Assembly: GCA_036320915.1 (NCBI GenBank)
Contig: JAXBDG010000013.1
Span: 372,001-436,000, forward strand
DNA: 64,000 nt
Reading direction: 5' to 3'
From: Linnemannia elongata
Taxonomy: Eukaryota > Mortierellomycota > Mortierellomycetes > Mortierellales > Mortierellaceae
Below, piece after piece: positions 32,301-48,063 of this stretch. The notes beneath the pieces are model-generated. The model was not told the DNA's origin. It searched no databases and was given only the letters and a program-made list of their open reading frames with translations. The position numbers and the translations under genes are program-made. Numbering within the stretch: the stretch's first letter is position 1; the number at the start of each line of letters is the position of its first letter.

Positions 32301-35300
32301 GAAGAGCCTTGAGCAACTTGGTGATGGCCAAAGCGACGGGGACACGGATCATGACACTGGCATCGTCACGGTTGGTAAGGTAGCGGTGAAGTTCGGGGAG
32401 CAACTTCTGGATGACGGTGTCGTGGATGCGTCCGGCAAGAGCAGCGGCAGCTTCGGTGGGAGAGAGCTCAACCTGCATCGAGTCGTCGTCCTCATCGGCA
32501 TTCTCCTCGTTCTCCTCATCCTCTTCTTCAGCCTCCTCCTCCTCAGCTTCCTCCTCAGCATTAGCCTCAACAGCCTCTGGAGCCTCGCCAATTTGGGGCA
32601 TGGGGGCCTCCTCCATATCAACGTCACCCTCGGCATCACGACGACGGGGCTTGGAGCCCTCGACATCAGGCATCTCATCATCATCACCCTTGGCCTTTCT
32701 GCGGTCGACCTTGGGCTTGCTGACACGGACTCGCTTGTGGACAATGGCGACGGCCTCCTCGGGTGAGACCTCGACATGCTTGATATCAAAATGGAAGTTG
32801 TCGAGGATGGCAATGACAGTACGGACAAGGATCTTCTCCATCTCAGCCTTGCGGGGGATCAGCTTGAGATAGGTCCTCAAGAGCGAGTAGTAAGAGTTCC
32901 AGGGCAACTGAGAAGCGATGATTCCGAGAGTTGCAACAGTCTCGTTGACCAAGTTGTGGTCCGTGCTCTTGTCCGACTCGAAAATAAAATGAGCGATCAA
33001 GGGGGCAAAGATCTGGGTCAAGGTCGATGGGCGGAAGGCTCCCTTGGTACATTCCTCGGCGAAACGGTTGAGGGCACGAATACGACGATGAAGCTGGATG
33101 TGGTAAATGTTGGTGAAGAAGGAAGCCTCCTCGTCACCTCCAACCAACAGGGCTGACATATCCGAGAACTGGACCTGATCGGGGCAGCGCTTGACGGCAT
33201 GAGCAAGGACGGACACAAACTCGAATCGAACCAATTCGACGGGAGACTTGAAGCCCTTCTTGAGACCGGGGTAGATGACGTGGGCCAAGAGTCCCCTGAA
33301 GAGCTCGTGCTGAGGATCCTGGAGGTCGAGGTCGGCGCACTGGTCAATGAAGCGAGTCAAGGCAAAGGTCGAGTTGCTTCGGATCGACATTTCTTCAGGG
33401 TCACGAATGTAGAACATCATATTATGAAGAACAGGGAGCCACTGACGGTCGTTGAGATCCTTGTAGAGCGAGTTAGTCAACAGATTGAAGGCGTCCATGC
33501 GGCGATCGAAATCGGGCATATCAATACGGGTGGTCGAGAAGGAGTTGAGATCCGCAATGAGGGACGCGGCAGCCGTAAAGGATGAGTCGATCTTGGCGAA
33601 CGCGTCCATGATAGCCACCAGCAACACACGGCACTCTCTGGCCATCAAGGTCGAAAAGAGGTTGAGAATGTTGTTGAAGTAAGTGGTGAAGAGGGCACTC
33701 TGGGCCGTCAACTCGGGGATAATGGGCATAAAGTTGACAATGATGCGCAGAATGTCGGCCTTGGTGCGCTCGGGGACGACTCTGGGGCTCTTCTTGAGAC
33801 TGGGGAGCAGAAGATCGATCAACTTGATGGCCTGAGGACCGTTCTTGACGTAGGTAGCCACCTGGGACAAAATTGAGATCTCCCTCTTGGAAAAGCTGTC
33901 CTTGCCAAACTTGGCGTCGCCACTGCCCTTGGCGAGGACGATCTCGAGGTTGTCGAGGAGGCAGTCGGTGTAAGGAATCAAGACATGGGTCGTCAAGGGC
34001 TTTTCAGCGAGATCGTTCTCCTCGAAGCAGTGGCCCAAGATATCCTCACAAATCTCAAGGACCATCGAGATGACAGGATCGCGAACCTTCTTGGCCGACA
34101 AGCAGCCGTAAAGCTTTACAAGGACGTCCTTATTGTAGTTGATGAGGAAGGGAACATACTCCTTGCGACTGGCCCATGTGGAGAAAAGCTCCATGATGGC
34201 CGAGGGAGCCTGGGTGCTTTCGATATCCAAGCGACCAACACGTCTGTTCAGGAAGGACTCGAACATAGCAGGGACGTAGGGCTCAAAGTCAAAGCCGGTA
34301 TTAGGCAGGCTGAAGAGCTTGGTGATGCGCTTGATACCAAATTGGCGAACATCCTTGAGCTGCTTAATCTGGAGAGTCTCAATCATACCCTCCTCGGCAC
34401 CGAGCATCGACTGGTCGACCATATCGAGGTTCATGCGCTCCTGAGCCTGGTTGACCATGCAGAGGACAGCAGTCAACAGCTGAGGAATGAAGGGTTTCAG
34501 GGTGGTGCCGAGCATCTTGATGACATCCTCCATGATGTTGAGGAAACCGATCTGCTTGCGGATGTGGCCAACCGAGCCACGCTCAGCGGAAGGATCGGAC
34601 GCAAAGACAAATCTGTTGTCGACGATTCCAGAGGTGCCCATGTCGAAGGGACTGAGCATGAGCGAGACAAAGAAGGCAAGCTCCGTGGGCTTGCATCCTC
34701 CCAGGGCGGTCAAGACGGCCTTGCGTCGAGCAGACATACCTGCCTTGGCAGATCCCTTGCCCTTTCTCGAAATCATGCAGCCGTAGAGAAGTCTGATGAT
34801 GATGGGCATGACCTCGTCACGATGAATCGATCCAATGCTCGAACTCTCGCTGTCGGCGATGATAAAGGTCGATAACTCGTCCCTGAACTTGACGTCGTCC
34901 AACATATTCTTAAGGTTGTCATGGTAAGGAACCAGAGCTGGCAACTTGAAGGTGAACAAACAGTTCAAGGCGAGGGTCTGAAGAGGAGCATCTCCTATGG
35001 TCAACATGCGCAAGTAGAGTTCCCGCATGGTGGCGCTCTCGTAGGTCTGCTTAGGGTTCTTGAACTTGGCGAAGAGGGCCAAGAAGAGGTGAAGGCGCTC
35101 CTTGGTATCCTTGGTAGTCTTGGGGAGGACCTTCATCATCTCGACGGCATCTTCCTCTTGCTCATCGTCATCCAAGTCGCGCTCGTCCTTGCGGTTCCAT
35201 GCTGGCTCATACTCCTCTTTGATGAACGTCAAAAAGACGGATACGATTTGACGGTTGTGAACCTCGGCAATGGAGGGGACCTCAGCCAGGGCCTTCAAGA

Positions 35301-38300
35301 TCAGACCGTAGTAGTTCCAATAGTCGAGACGGTCGGCACCGGGGGCATAGACCTTGATAAAGTGCATGATCAAAGCCATGTTCTGCTTGGCGACCTCGGT
35401 GAGCTCAAAGGCGGTCTCGTTGGAGCGACGGACCTTGCGGAAATTGGGGCAGTCAAAGTTGATTCCCTTCTTCTTGGCCTCCTTGATCTCGGCGCCTAAT
35501 CCGAGACGAACCTGCGCATCATGATAGTCGGCAATCGCCTGAGCTGACAGACCACTCTCGACCAAAAGCGCCTCGTCCTCGAATCGCTTGATCTCTCCAA
35601 ACAACAGATCCCAGAAGGCGTCGGGGTAGATCTCGGCCGTCTTGACAAGGAGCGTCGTGGCATCCGCCCAAAGAGGCTGGAAGTTAATCGTCAATATACC
35701 TATCAAATTATCGGCGCAAACATTAGATTAGCCTCATGTACATTAAATGGCCGGGTGCAACGGTCATTGTAGCACTAGCGAATAAGAAGAATGTACTTAC
35801 CCAAGCAAAGACGCATGGCGACGGTCTTGTAAAAGTCATTGACTCTGCCAGATGCAACCATGGTGTGGAGCTTGCGGATCTGCATGGTCTTCTCTCTGTA
35901 GTTCTCGACAGTGACCTCGATGGCTTCAATCGCCAAACACTGCCAGAGGATGTCGTTCTGTGGGGCAGACTTTTGCTGAGGATCCTTTTCCTCATAGGGA
36001 ATAACGTCGAAGCTGGAGAGAATCTCAAGAGTGTGAAGCCTCCGCCTGTGCTGCAACGAGTTGATGTTCTTTTCGAGCTTAGGATAGAGTTCCCGAAGAG
36101 TATCAGTCGAGAAAAGCTTGCCAGAGACGTTACTATTTGTGGGAAGACCAAGATGACGAATGTTAGTTTTGCGACATTTTGAAGCACGGAGGAAATTGGC
36201 GTGAAAAATGAGCAAGTAGTTACCTCTGCTTGAGAATGGTGCAGTACTTGCCGACACCACGGAGGACGACCTCGTTAGAACCGTAGTTGTAAAGGGCATC
36301 CTTGATGATGATATCCCAATGGCTGGCAAGGAGCTTGGCTCCGGCTTCGCCCGATCGCTCGCAGATGACGGAGAGGATCTCGATCGTCTCACCCAAGAGG
36401 ATGTGCAGAGTAGCCATGGCCGATCCCTGGACGAAGGGTCGCTTTTGGAGAGTGATAGACTGGTCCTCCTTTGATAGTGCCTGCAACAAAGAGCTGAGCA
36501 ATTTCATGGTGGCGTCGGTTGTTGAAGCGAAAGGCGAAGAGATGTGGGGGACGATTGAAAGAGCAGCGGTCACCAATGCGATACGGGGGATAGCACTGTT
36601 GTCCGTGTCGTCTTCCAGAGTGATGTCGCCCAACATGTCGGCCTCAGCCTTCCAGTCGCATGGCTCAGACAACAATCGCAAAACTCCATCCACGATGCGC
36701 TCAGTGTCATCTGCGGATGACTTAGTCGTCTTCTTCTTTGTTGCGGGAGCCTTGGCAAGAGGGAACTTGAGCAATCCATTCTCATCAACCGTTGCGGCAA
36801 TCATACCAGGTGTCAAGGTAAGGACGTCTGAAGTGAGGAGGGTCGCCAAAAAGACAATGATCTGGCATGAGTTCTGAGCGTTCCAGTGAGTAGCGCAATA
36901 CTTCACGATGTGAGGAAGGAGGATTTGAGTGTAGTGGCTCCACTTCAAGTTGATCAGTGAAATCGAGAATGCCAACACGGTAGGGACATCCTATAATTGT
37001 GAATGAGATTGTAGAAGCCGGCATTAGCAGAATGTTCGATTCGGCATTAATTACACAACGAAATAATAATAAAAGAAATACGAACCTCATGCTTGTAAAT
37101 CGACTCGAGCAAAAGTCCTCCAGGGAAGAGAACGCTCTCCAAGGGCGAGAAGGCCAAGACGGAGCTAGAGAGCTTGACCAACTCCTGGACAACGACAGTG
37201 GGTGCCTTGGCCTGAGGAGCCAGGATGAATGTCGAAACCTTGATAGCCTTCTCGTAAATCTTGACAAAGTCTATACATGATACACAATACGGACGGAAGG
37301 GGTGTTAGGAATTACGCGCTCGAAAAGTAACGATAGATGAAAAGGTATGGGGTAAAAACCATCTTTTCAGCACAACATACCATCGATGCGGTTTCCCTTC
37401 CTGACAGAGACGCACACGTTCAAGAGTGCCATCGACTCTGCAATGTTGAGCCATCTCCTCTGAGCATTATCGGTCGTCACAGCCATGTCGAGGCTCGATG
37501 TTAACTCTGCCAAAAGCATCTCGCAAACGCCTTTGAAATGCTCCTTGGTCGAGTAGTGAACCATGAGAACGAGGGTCTTGCAGAGTGTCCTGAAGGTTGC
37601 GTTGTTGCTCATTCCCTTCTCCGTGACCTCGACATCCTGTTCCTGCTTCAATGCCCTGATAACCTCTCTGAGAACGACATCTACGCCACGATGTTGGAAC
37701 TGGTTGCCAACGAGCTTGATTGTCTCAAACAACAGCTTGGCCACGCCTTCGACAAAGTCTTCCGTTGGTGTTTCGCGCAATAATGTGAGAATGTAAGCGA
37801 TAATAACTTTGAGGTGGTCGACGGGTGCCTTCCTGATGAGAAATGAGAACGACTCTGCAGCAAAGTTGCGGATATATGGCTTTTGTGAGTTATCCTCGCC
37901 GAGCAGCGGTGCCAAAAGCCTATTGTAGATAGAGACAGCAGTTGTTAATAACGCGTAATATGACTGAGCGCACATTTTGCGTCAGACTTTGACTGCATAT
38001 ATCACATACTTGAAGGTAGGGCAGAGGTTCGTCCGCAGTTGTTCCGAGTACTTCTTGAAGAGCGAAGCTATGCAGTTGAATGCCCACTAGAAGAAGAGAG
38101 GGAGAGTAGATGAATACATTGCGCTCTTATTCCTTATGCTGACGGTCCGAATGATACCAGGAGAAAAACGATCTGGGATGCTTACCTCAATGACCTTGAC
38201 ATCACGAAATTCAACGAGGGGAAGGATGGCGGTCAAGAGGCGGTCGAAGTAGGGGAAGAGCTCGTCATCCAAATCCTTGGAGAGCTGTGTTGTCAAATCG

Positions 38301-38758
38301 AGGATGGGCTCCAGAGCGAGAACATTTCCATCATTCAAGTTCTTGATCAACAGCTCCACTACCCGATCCTTGTGATAGAGAAGCTGTGGGAGGGTCTGGC
38401 AGTAGTTCTTGACATCGAGAGCGAACCGCACAAAGGGTGCGGACAAGTTCAGCTCCTTCCATCCCTCGAGAGAGTCGTTAAAGAAAGATCCTGTCTCGAC
38501 TGTCGCATTGTCCTTTTGGCCGACTTGCCGAGTGACCTTGATCTTGAGCTGGTTGACCCGGTTGTTAAAGCTTTGGTACTACAATTCGTTCAGGGGGAAA
38601 TATGACAAACAAGTCAGCTTACAGGTCGAAACCATTAGATTTACAGAGGTGCAACAGAAACGATACACAGACACTAATATGAAGGCCTTGCAGCATACCC
38701 TGTAACGGTTAGCTCCTTGACCCTCGTTGAGTTCTTTGGCCACCGCGTTGTCCTGCAT
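29395..38758 (-). CDS. UTP20: UTP20, U3 snoRNP/SSU processome component
   Basis: Giant HEAT-repeat protein needed for 18S rRNA processing in the nucleolus. Nine exons: 38758-38699, 38578-38186, 38086-38010, 37919-37381, 37270-37086, 36990-36224, 36132-35801, 35699-29787, 29678-29395; 8550 nt, 2849 aa, close to the family's usual size. Family landmarks include an N-terminal SFNNRVNQLKIKV, then LCPTFKLLAPLLG across intron 3, AMRLCLGILTINFQPLWADA across intron 7, and a Lys/Arg-rich C-terminus (KSRKRQLKTKEFAKDKVRL) that should act as a nucleolar signal. Two acidic Glu/Asp stretches, near 32480-32600 and 30040-30130, interrupt the helical repeats. Exon 8 alone is 5.9 kb. The start at 38758 is the only Met upstream of the conserved first segment that splices in phase. 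Confidence 0.95.
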
Positions 38759-39114
38759 CCTTGTGATATATTAGGTATTGACTTCGTTGTTCCTCCGTGA
38801 GAGAGATAGTTCGTGGCCGTATGAAGGTGCGAGTCGTGGTATGTGCGTGAGTGAGAAGGAGAGAGTGGATGTATGTATGCTGGAAGAGAGAGGAGAAAGA
38901 CAATGAGAAAATGGAATGAGAAGGAAGGGAGAATGCAGGGGAGAGAGGATAGGCGGGAGAGGGGAGAAAAGAAGGGTAATGGAATGAAAAAGAAGGACTG
39001 ACCAGCTACTTTCCCCTCTTCACTTTTTTCACTTTCACTGAAGTATTATTCCACCTCACGACTGTCAAACACCCACCATAAAAAAAAAAAAAAAAAGAAA
39101 GCGAAGGCGACGGT

Positions 39115-39831
39115 GGCTTGCAAATTGTTGACTTTTTTTTTTTTTGAAAGTCAAGTTTAATCCATATAATAAATGGCAGTCTATGTGGAAAGCTAGCTGG
39201 CGAACCCACTTCCAGTGTCTACGTCACCCAATTGGGTGCGCTTATCCCGAACGACCCTTGCTGCCCTTCGTGGGGGCTGGTATTGGTTTCGGTCTTGAAT
39301 GTTTCCTGATCCCTGCTTGGAGGCCATTATGGTGCTTGGACTGCGAGATTTTTTGGTTTGGCCGCTAGGACCTTATTATGTGTGAGATTCCCGCACAGGC
39401 ATACGGCAGACGGTTGGTTCCGTTTAAACTTCCGGTCCTTGTCCTGAAAAATCCTTGTGGCGTGTCCTGACTCGTTCCATATCGTATCACCCCGGTCTAT
39501 GGTTCGGCATCTCACAACTGGCCTAACAGCCCTCGCTTTGGTATTCGGGTGGCTAGCCTACCATCCTCTTTCCACGGGTCTCGTCCTTGTTCGCAGTGCC
39601 GATTCAATTCCTATGGCATGAAAACCTGTACAGTCGGTCTGGGGAACGAAACGCCCCAAACTCACTCACAGGGGGGAGCCAACCCCCGGTATCCCTCGAA
39701 AACCCATAACAAAACATCATATGCAGCCAGTGCACTTCGCTGGTATCGAACCCAGCACCTCCAGATTTGGGAGTAGGAGCTTCAGCCAACTACGCCAGGG
39801 ATCCCAAGCTCGGGGCTTGCAAATTGTTGAC
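39115..39831 (-). mobile_element. tRNA-derived SINE with 18-bp target-site duplication
   Basis: Element 39133-39813 (681 bp) lies between exact 18-bp direct repeats (GGCTTGCAAATTGTTGAC at 39115-39132 and 39814-39831). On the minus strand the 5' end is tRNA-like, with an A box TGGCGTAGTTGG at 39797-39786 and a B box GGTTCGATACC at 39752-39742. The body has no coding capacity and the 3' end is an A-rich run of about 13 A at the left edge. This is the structure of a retroposed SINE. It lies about 360 bp upstream of the UTP20 start codon. Confidence 0.85.
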
Positions 39832-41201
39832 AATCATTGATTGTTCAAAAAGACAGTCCGTCTTCGTCACATGAAAGGATCCGCCCATCCACTCACCTCG
39901 CAGCTGAACTGAACGCATTTTGGACTTTTGGGACAATTTTTTACTTTCCGCTACATATGGCAAAAGGTTGACTGGCTATGCCACTACATTTTTTTTACAT
40001 ACTCAATCCCAACTCTACAGTTGCCCTACCGCCTCCTCCTTTGTGGCTGCCTTGTCTCTTATTCGCCTCTTTCTCTTAACCTTTGTCCTCTACTCACCCC
40101 GAGCCAAAGCCTGTTGTCCATCACCCCACCGTAATCAGAGTGCCATCGCGTTCCTGAAGGACCTGGCTTCTCCTCCGCATGCTGATAGTGCTGCTACCAG
40201 TCCTCATGAAGTCTTTACGGTTAGCTTTCCTCAAGACGCTGTCCCCAACCGTCCTCAAGTCCTGATATCTGGCAGACCCGGGGTTGTTTTTCGACTTGTT
40301 TGCGCTCCTGCGGTTTTATCCGTGGTGCCTGAGTTAACATCGGCTTTTCTCGAATATGAATTTGCACAATAACACATTTTTAGTGCTTTAAGCTTTTTAA
40401 ACATGATGGAAATTTGTAAGGTACAGCAAAAAGAATTAATGTAACACAGAGAGAGAAGGAAGGGAAGAGGAGAAGGAGGGAGAAGGAGGGAGAAGGAGGG
40501 AGATGAGGAGGAGCACCAAAACGCAAACATCCCAGTGTACCTCCTCTATGTCTGAAGAAAATAGGGAAACAAGCAGCGAAGGAGAAGCGATGAAACCGAG
40601 AGTCGATAGGAAAAAAAATCTCCATGTCCCCTATCCAATGTACTGAACATTAAAAAAAACCTCGGGACATCAGCCTTCGCGAACATTTGGGAGCCTACTA
40701 TGAGCGCAAAAATAGGAACCGTAAACAATGCTCAGACAGGCAAACGAGAGCTCAGACAGGTAAACGAGACTTAGACAGGTAAACGATGTAGAGTCCGATC
40801 TGCTAGTTCCCTCACATTCAATTTGGGGTCATTTGGTCTGCCATAACTGTGACAATAAGATGTTGATTGTTCTGCAGTACTTACTTTTTTCGCCTCCACT
40901 TTCTCCATTCACTTCTTACTTTTCTATTGCGCCAATTCTTCATTTCCTAATTTCACCCGCCGCTGTAACCTTTTCTTTTTTGCATCACTCATCCATTGAA
41001 TATCATTCTACAGATCCTTCATCCTTCACCTCTCTTAACTTCATCCATTCACTCTTACTTTTACACCTTTACTCTCTTTCTCTCTCTCTTTCTCTCTCTC
41101 TTTTCCACTCTCTCTTTTCCACTCTCTCTTTTCCACTCTCTCTTTCCACTCTCTCTTTCCACTCTCACTTTTCCACTCTTTTTCTCATTGACACTCTTAC
41201 A
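39832..41201. other. Intergenic region with simple repeats
   Basis: About 1.4 kb. A 150-codon plus-strand frame at 39920-40372 has no recognisable similarity and is not called. There is a GGGAGAAGGA-type microsatellite at about 40470-40505, roughly three copies of a 20-bp GAGCTCAGACAGGTAAAC-like unit at 40730-40790, and a CT-rich leader at 41075-41180 ahead of the next gene. Confidence 0.45.
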
Positions 41202-41612
41202 ATGGTTCGAAAGCCCATCAACCGTAACCCTCCTCCCGAAAGCAACAACTCCGATAAAAATAACATCGACCTGACCATGCCAGACATCATGGAAGACTAC
41301 GCCGAGTCCGAGTCTCCACCACCTGTCGTCCTGCCGGAGACTCCTTCGCCACCCTCAACTCTGCCGCCGTCACCACCGCCGTCACCACCGCCGGCCCCTC
41401 CCTCTACTCTCATCTCGCTGTCCTTGGCGCCATCCTTATTTACTGCAACCAAAGCTAGTCGCCAACCCTCTCATGGTGGTCATAGTCCTGTCATGTTCTT
41501 GCCGAACGTTACTTCTCCTCCGCTCATTGCTACCCACCCTCCCCACGTCCCTGTAGCTGGTCTCTCTTTTGTCCATACTCTTGAACAAGCCTCAGTCCTT
41601 GCCCCCAACTGA
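41202..41612 (+). CDS. Proline-rich hypothetical protein
   Basis: Single frame of 136 aa starting MVRKPINRNPPPESNN. The middle is a Pro/Ser run (SPPPVVLPETPSPPS and repeated PPSPPPS) and the tail is moderately hydrophobic. The ATG follows a long CT tract typical of fungal leaders. No domain recognised; it could be a small disordered protein or not a gene. Confidence 0.35.
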   Translation: MVRKPINRNPPPESNNSDKNNIDLTMPDIMEDYAESESPPPVVLPETPSPPSTLPPSPPPSPPPAPPSTLISLSLAPSLFTATKASRQPSHGGHSPVMFLPNVTSPPLIATHPPHVPVAGLSFVHTLEQASVLAPN

Positions 41613-42304
41613 CCGGAGGTAGTTTTGGACTTTGTTCAAAGTGTTTGGACGACGTTTCACACATCAACATCGACAGGGCATTTTTTTTATATAGAAACAA
41701 AAACTATATTGAATAATACAACGCAACAAGACTCTCTTTTATATTATGACCTTACGATTGTACGAAATGAGTGACGAAGCATAAAGTGTGGGATACAGCT
41801 GTGCCTGTTTGGGCCACGTTCTATCTTTTGGTATGTCCAACAACAACCTGAGCAACAACCTGAGCAACAATTAGAACGACAACCAACGATAGCGACAATG
41901 ATAGGCAACAATGGTTACATAAAGAAATGGATCTAGTCGCTGCCAGACCCTTCCATAGTATTGTTGTCGCTTGATGTGCTTTTGTCTCTCGTTAAAGCAA
42001 CTGGAGGAGTCAAGTATGAACAGAGAAGGAGGAGGTAACAAGTCATACTTGGTCAATTAGAAGGGAAGGTTAAAGAAGGTGAACGGGCGACATGGTATAC
42101 GATGGAAAATTGATCGGACCAAAAAAACGACGGCTCTGTTCGGACAGGAAAAAATGACGAAGACGAAAAAATGACCTGATCATTTCTCAAAATGGAAAGT
42201 GCCAACAGGCCTTATAGATTCTCAGTAAAGCCGACTTGTGAGCACCCATAAATCTTATCTTCAACCAGTCATATTAATGCGCCGTGGACTCGCAGTAACC
42301 TTTC

Positions 42305-42339
<35 letters not shown>

Positions 42340-42389
42340 ATGTACGAACTACTCAATAGGAAATCAGGTTTTACATACAAAAGGATGAA
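41613..42389. other. Intergenic region with a 33-base A tract
   Basis: About 780 bp between the Pro-rich frame and the AlaRS 3' end. A pure A run occupies 42306-42338. A short CAACCTGAG direct repeat lies near 41845-41865. No gene seen. Confidence 0.5.
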
Positions 42390-46338
<3,949 letters not shown>

Positions 46339-46458
46339 TTTTTTTTAGCGGACCCTTTCCTCCCATTGGCACGTCCAGAGTCCCAGTAAGAGGTGCTGTG
46401 TGGTATGCAAAAGAGAAAAGGTTGTATTATGCGTCGTCAAAGAAATGCTACTCCCGCA

Positions 46459-47732
46459 CTAGTAATCACCACCATCACCATCGTCACCATCATCATCGTC
46501 TCCTTCTCCGTTATCAAAGTAGTTCTCGCCATAATCGTTGTCGTCCTCGTCTTCCTCATCCTCGTACTCTTCCTCCTCCAGTCCATCTTCGCCATCGCCC
46601 TATCAAGTCATAAGGATAAGAAAGAAACGCGTCAGCAAAGAATATAACCAACATACACACAATCACGTTCAAAGCAACATGCAGCAAGGCGACTTACAGT
46701 CTTCTTAGGCAAGCCAGTCTCAGGGTCGATCTCCGCCTCGCCATCGTCCTCGTTCTCGTCGATCTTGCTGATGTCGTACTTTTGGTTGACCGTTCTTCTT
46801 TCTAGAGTGGATTTAGTGAGCAAAGTACGAGAATGTCAGTATCGACAAAGTGTGGGCATAGTACAGCACTGCTCAGCCTCCAGCATGTCCCGTTCATGTC
46901 CCGAAAACACAAAGTAACCATTCCACGTACTGGTGATAGTCTTGGGATCCAGAATCGAGTGAAGTTCATCAGGGAAGAAAGACTTGTCTGTTGGTGCCAC
47001 AAAAAAAAGGGCGGGAAAGTTTGTTAGTATCAACAATAAAATTTCCGCCGCAGTCAGATCCTAAATGTATTCGCTATGACTCTTCAGCCTCGCCCAAAAA
47101 ACGCTCTCCTCTCGCGCCCACGCCGAATACTTACTTGACTTGATAGTGTCCAGCTTGGGTCTTTTTGCTGCATGGTCTTGATGGTACCGATCCGTGTACC
47201 TTGTAATGGCTACAGTAATAGAACAAAACACTCATTATTCACTACCCTTTTTCTGATCCTCTCCGAACTTAATCATTCGTTTCCAATGCCGTCAGAATTG
47301 ACAAACAAAACGTGTCCCCGACTTCCTGACTTACCACCGGGCTTCTTTGGTTCTGTGAGGTAGTATGGGCTCGAATATAACGTCTCCTGCAGCTTCTTCA
47401 TGGCAATGTACATCTCTCCTTCCTCGTCCGTTGGTGGCCTTGCAACCGGCAAGATGATATCCTATTCCGTTTCAACAATAGATGTGATAACTGTCAGTTA
47501 TGATCTTCTGTGCATGCTATCCTGATCCAAGAGTTATGCTCCAGTGTCAAGAAGACGCCTTGTTTCCACGGCCATTCAAAAGGAGGCTGCTTACAGGGTA
47601 CGTCTCGCCAGGGTTTTTGAAAGTGGCTTGGATGGCGTCAGGCCCGAAGGTCTGAATACCTGGCACTCCGCCGCCGCGTCCACCGCCACGTCCGCCACCG
47701 CGTCCGCCTCCACGTCCACCACCGCGAGACAT
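46459..47732 (-). CDS. RPC31: RNA polymerase III subunit RPC7/Rpc31
   Basis: Subunit of the Pol III initiation subcomplex. Six exons: 47732-47595, 47461-47335, 47209-47135, 46987-46931, 46801-46698, 46599-46459; 642 nt, 213 aa. The N-terminus is five GGGR repeats followed by VPGIQTFGPDAIQ. The conserved centre is LPVARPPTDEEGEMYIAMKK, then SPYYLTEPKKPG, ITRYTDRYHQDHAAKRPK and FFPDELHSILDP. The last exon is almost entirely Asp, Glu and Gly, like the acidic tail of Rpc31 proteins. Length agrees with the family. The stop lies 120 bp from the AlaRS start, on the same strand. Confidence 0.85.
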
Positions 47733-48063
47733 GTTAATGATATGTTATGTAGAGAGGGGAAAGAGGAAAAGGGTATTGTGTGATGTTGGTGTGGTCTGAT
47801 GAGATCCCTTTGTTTATGTCCTGAGAAAACAAACTCGTCCGTGTCGTTTGTCCTTGATGAGGGTTGTTGAGTCTCGAATGCAAGCCTGATGCGAGAGAAG
47901 TGAACAGTCGTGAGAGAACAGAGAGAGCAAGCAATGGAAGAATAAGTCAAGCACCTTTTGCCCAGCCAGAGACACAAAAAATGAACCAAAACATAAAAAT
48001 TCGCTCAGCCACAAGAAATATGAAGGCACATTTTTTTCGTTTCATTTTTTGCTGCTCTAGAAT
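47733..48063. other. Spacer between RPC31 and COG6
   Basis: 331 bp with the RPC31 promoter and the COG6 3' end. No separate feature recognised. Confidence 0.5.

Noticed and set aside
39730..39813. A functional tRNA gene on the minus strand
   Set aside because: A and B boxes are present, but the acceptor stem does not close and the T loop is irregular; the 18-bp target duplication shows it is the head of a SINE.
39920..40372. 150-codon plus-strand frame
   Set aside because: No recognisable domain, no convincing promoter or homologue pattern, and biased toward CT-rich translation.
42306..42338. Poly(A) tail of a retroposed copy
   Set aside because: A 33-base A run is present, but no matching target-site duplication or element body was found; it may be a simple repeat.
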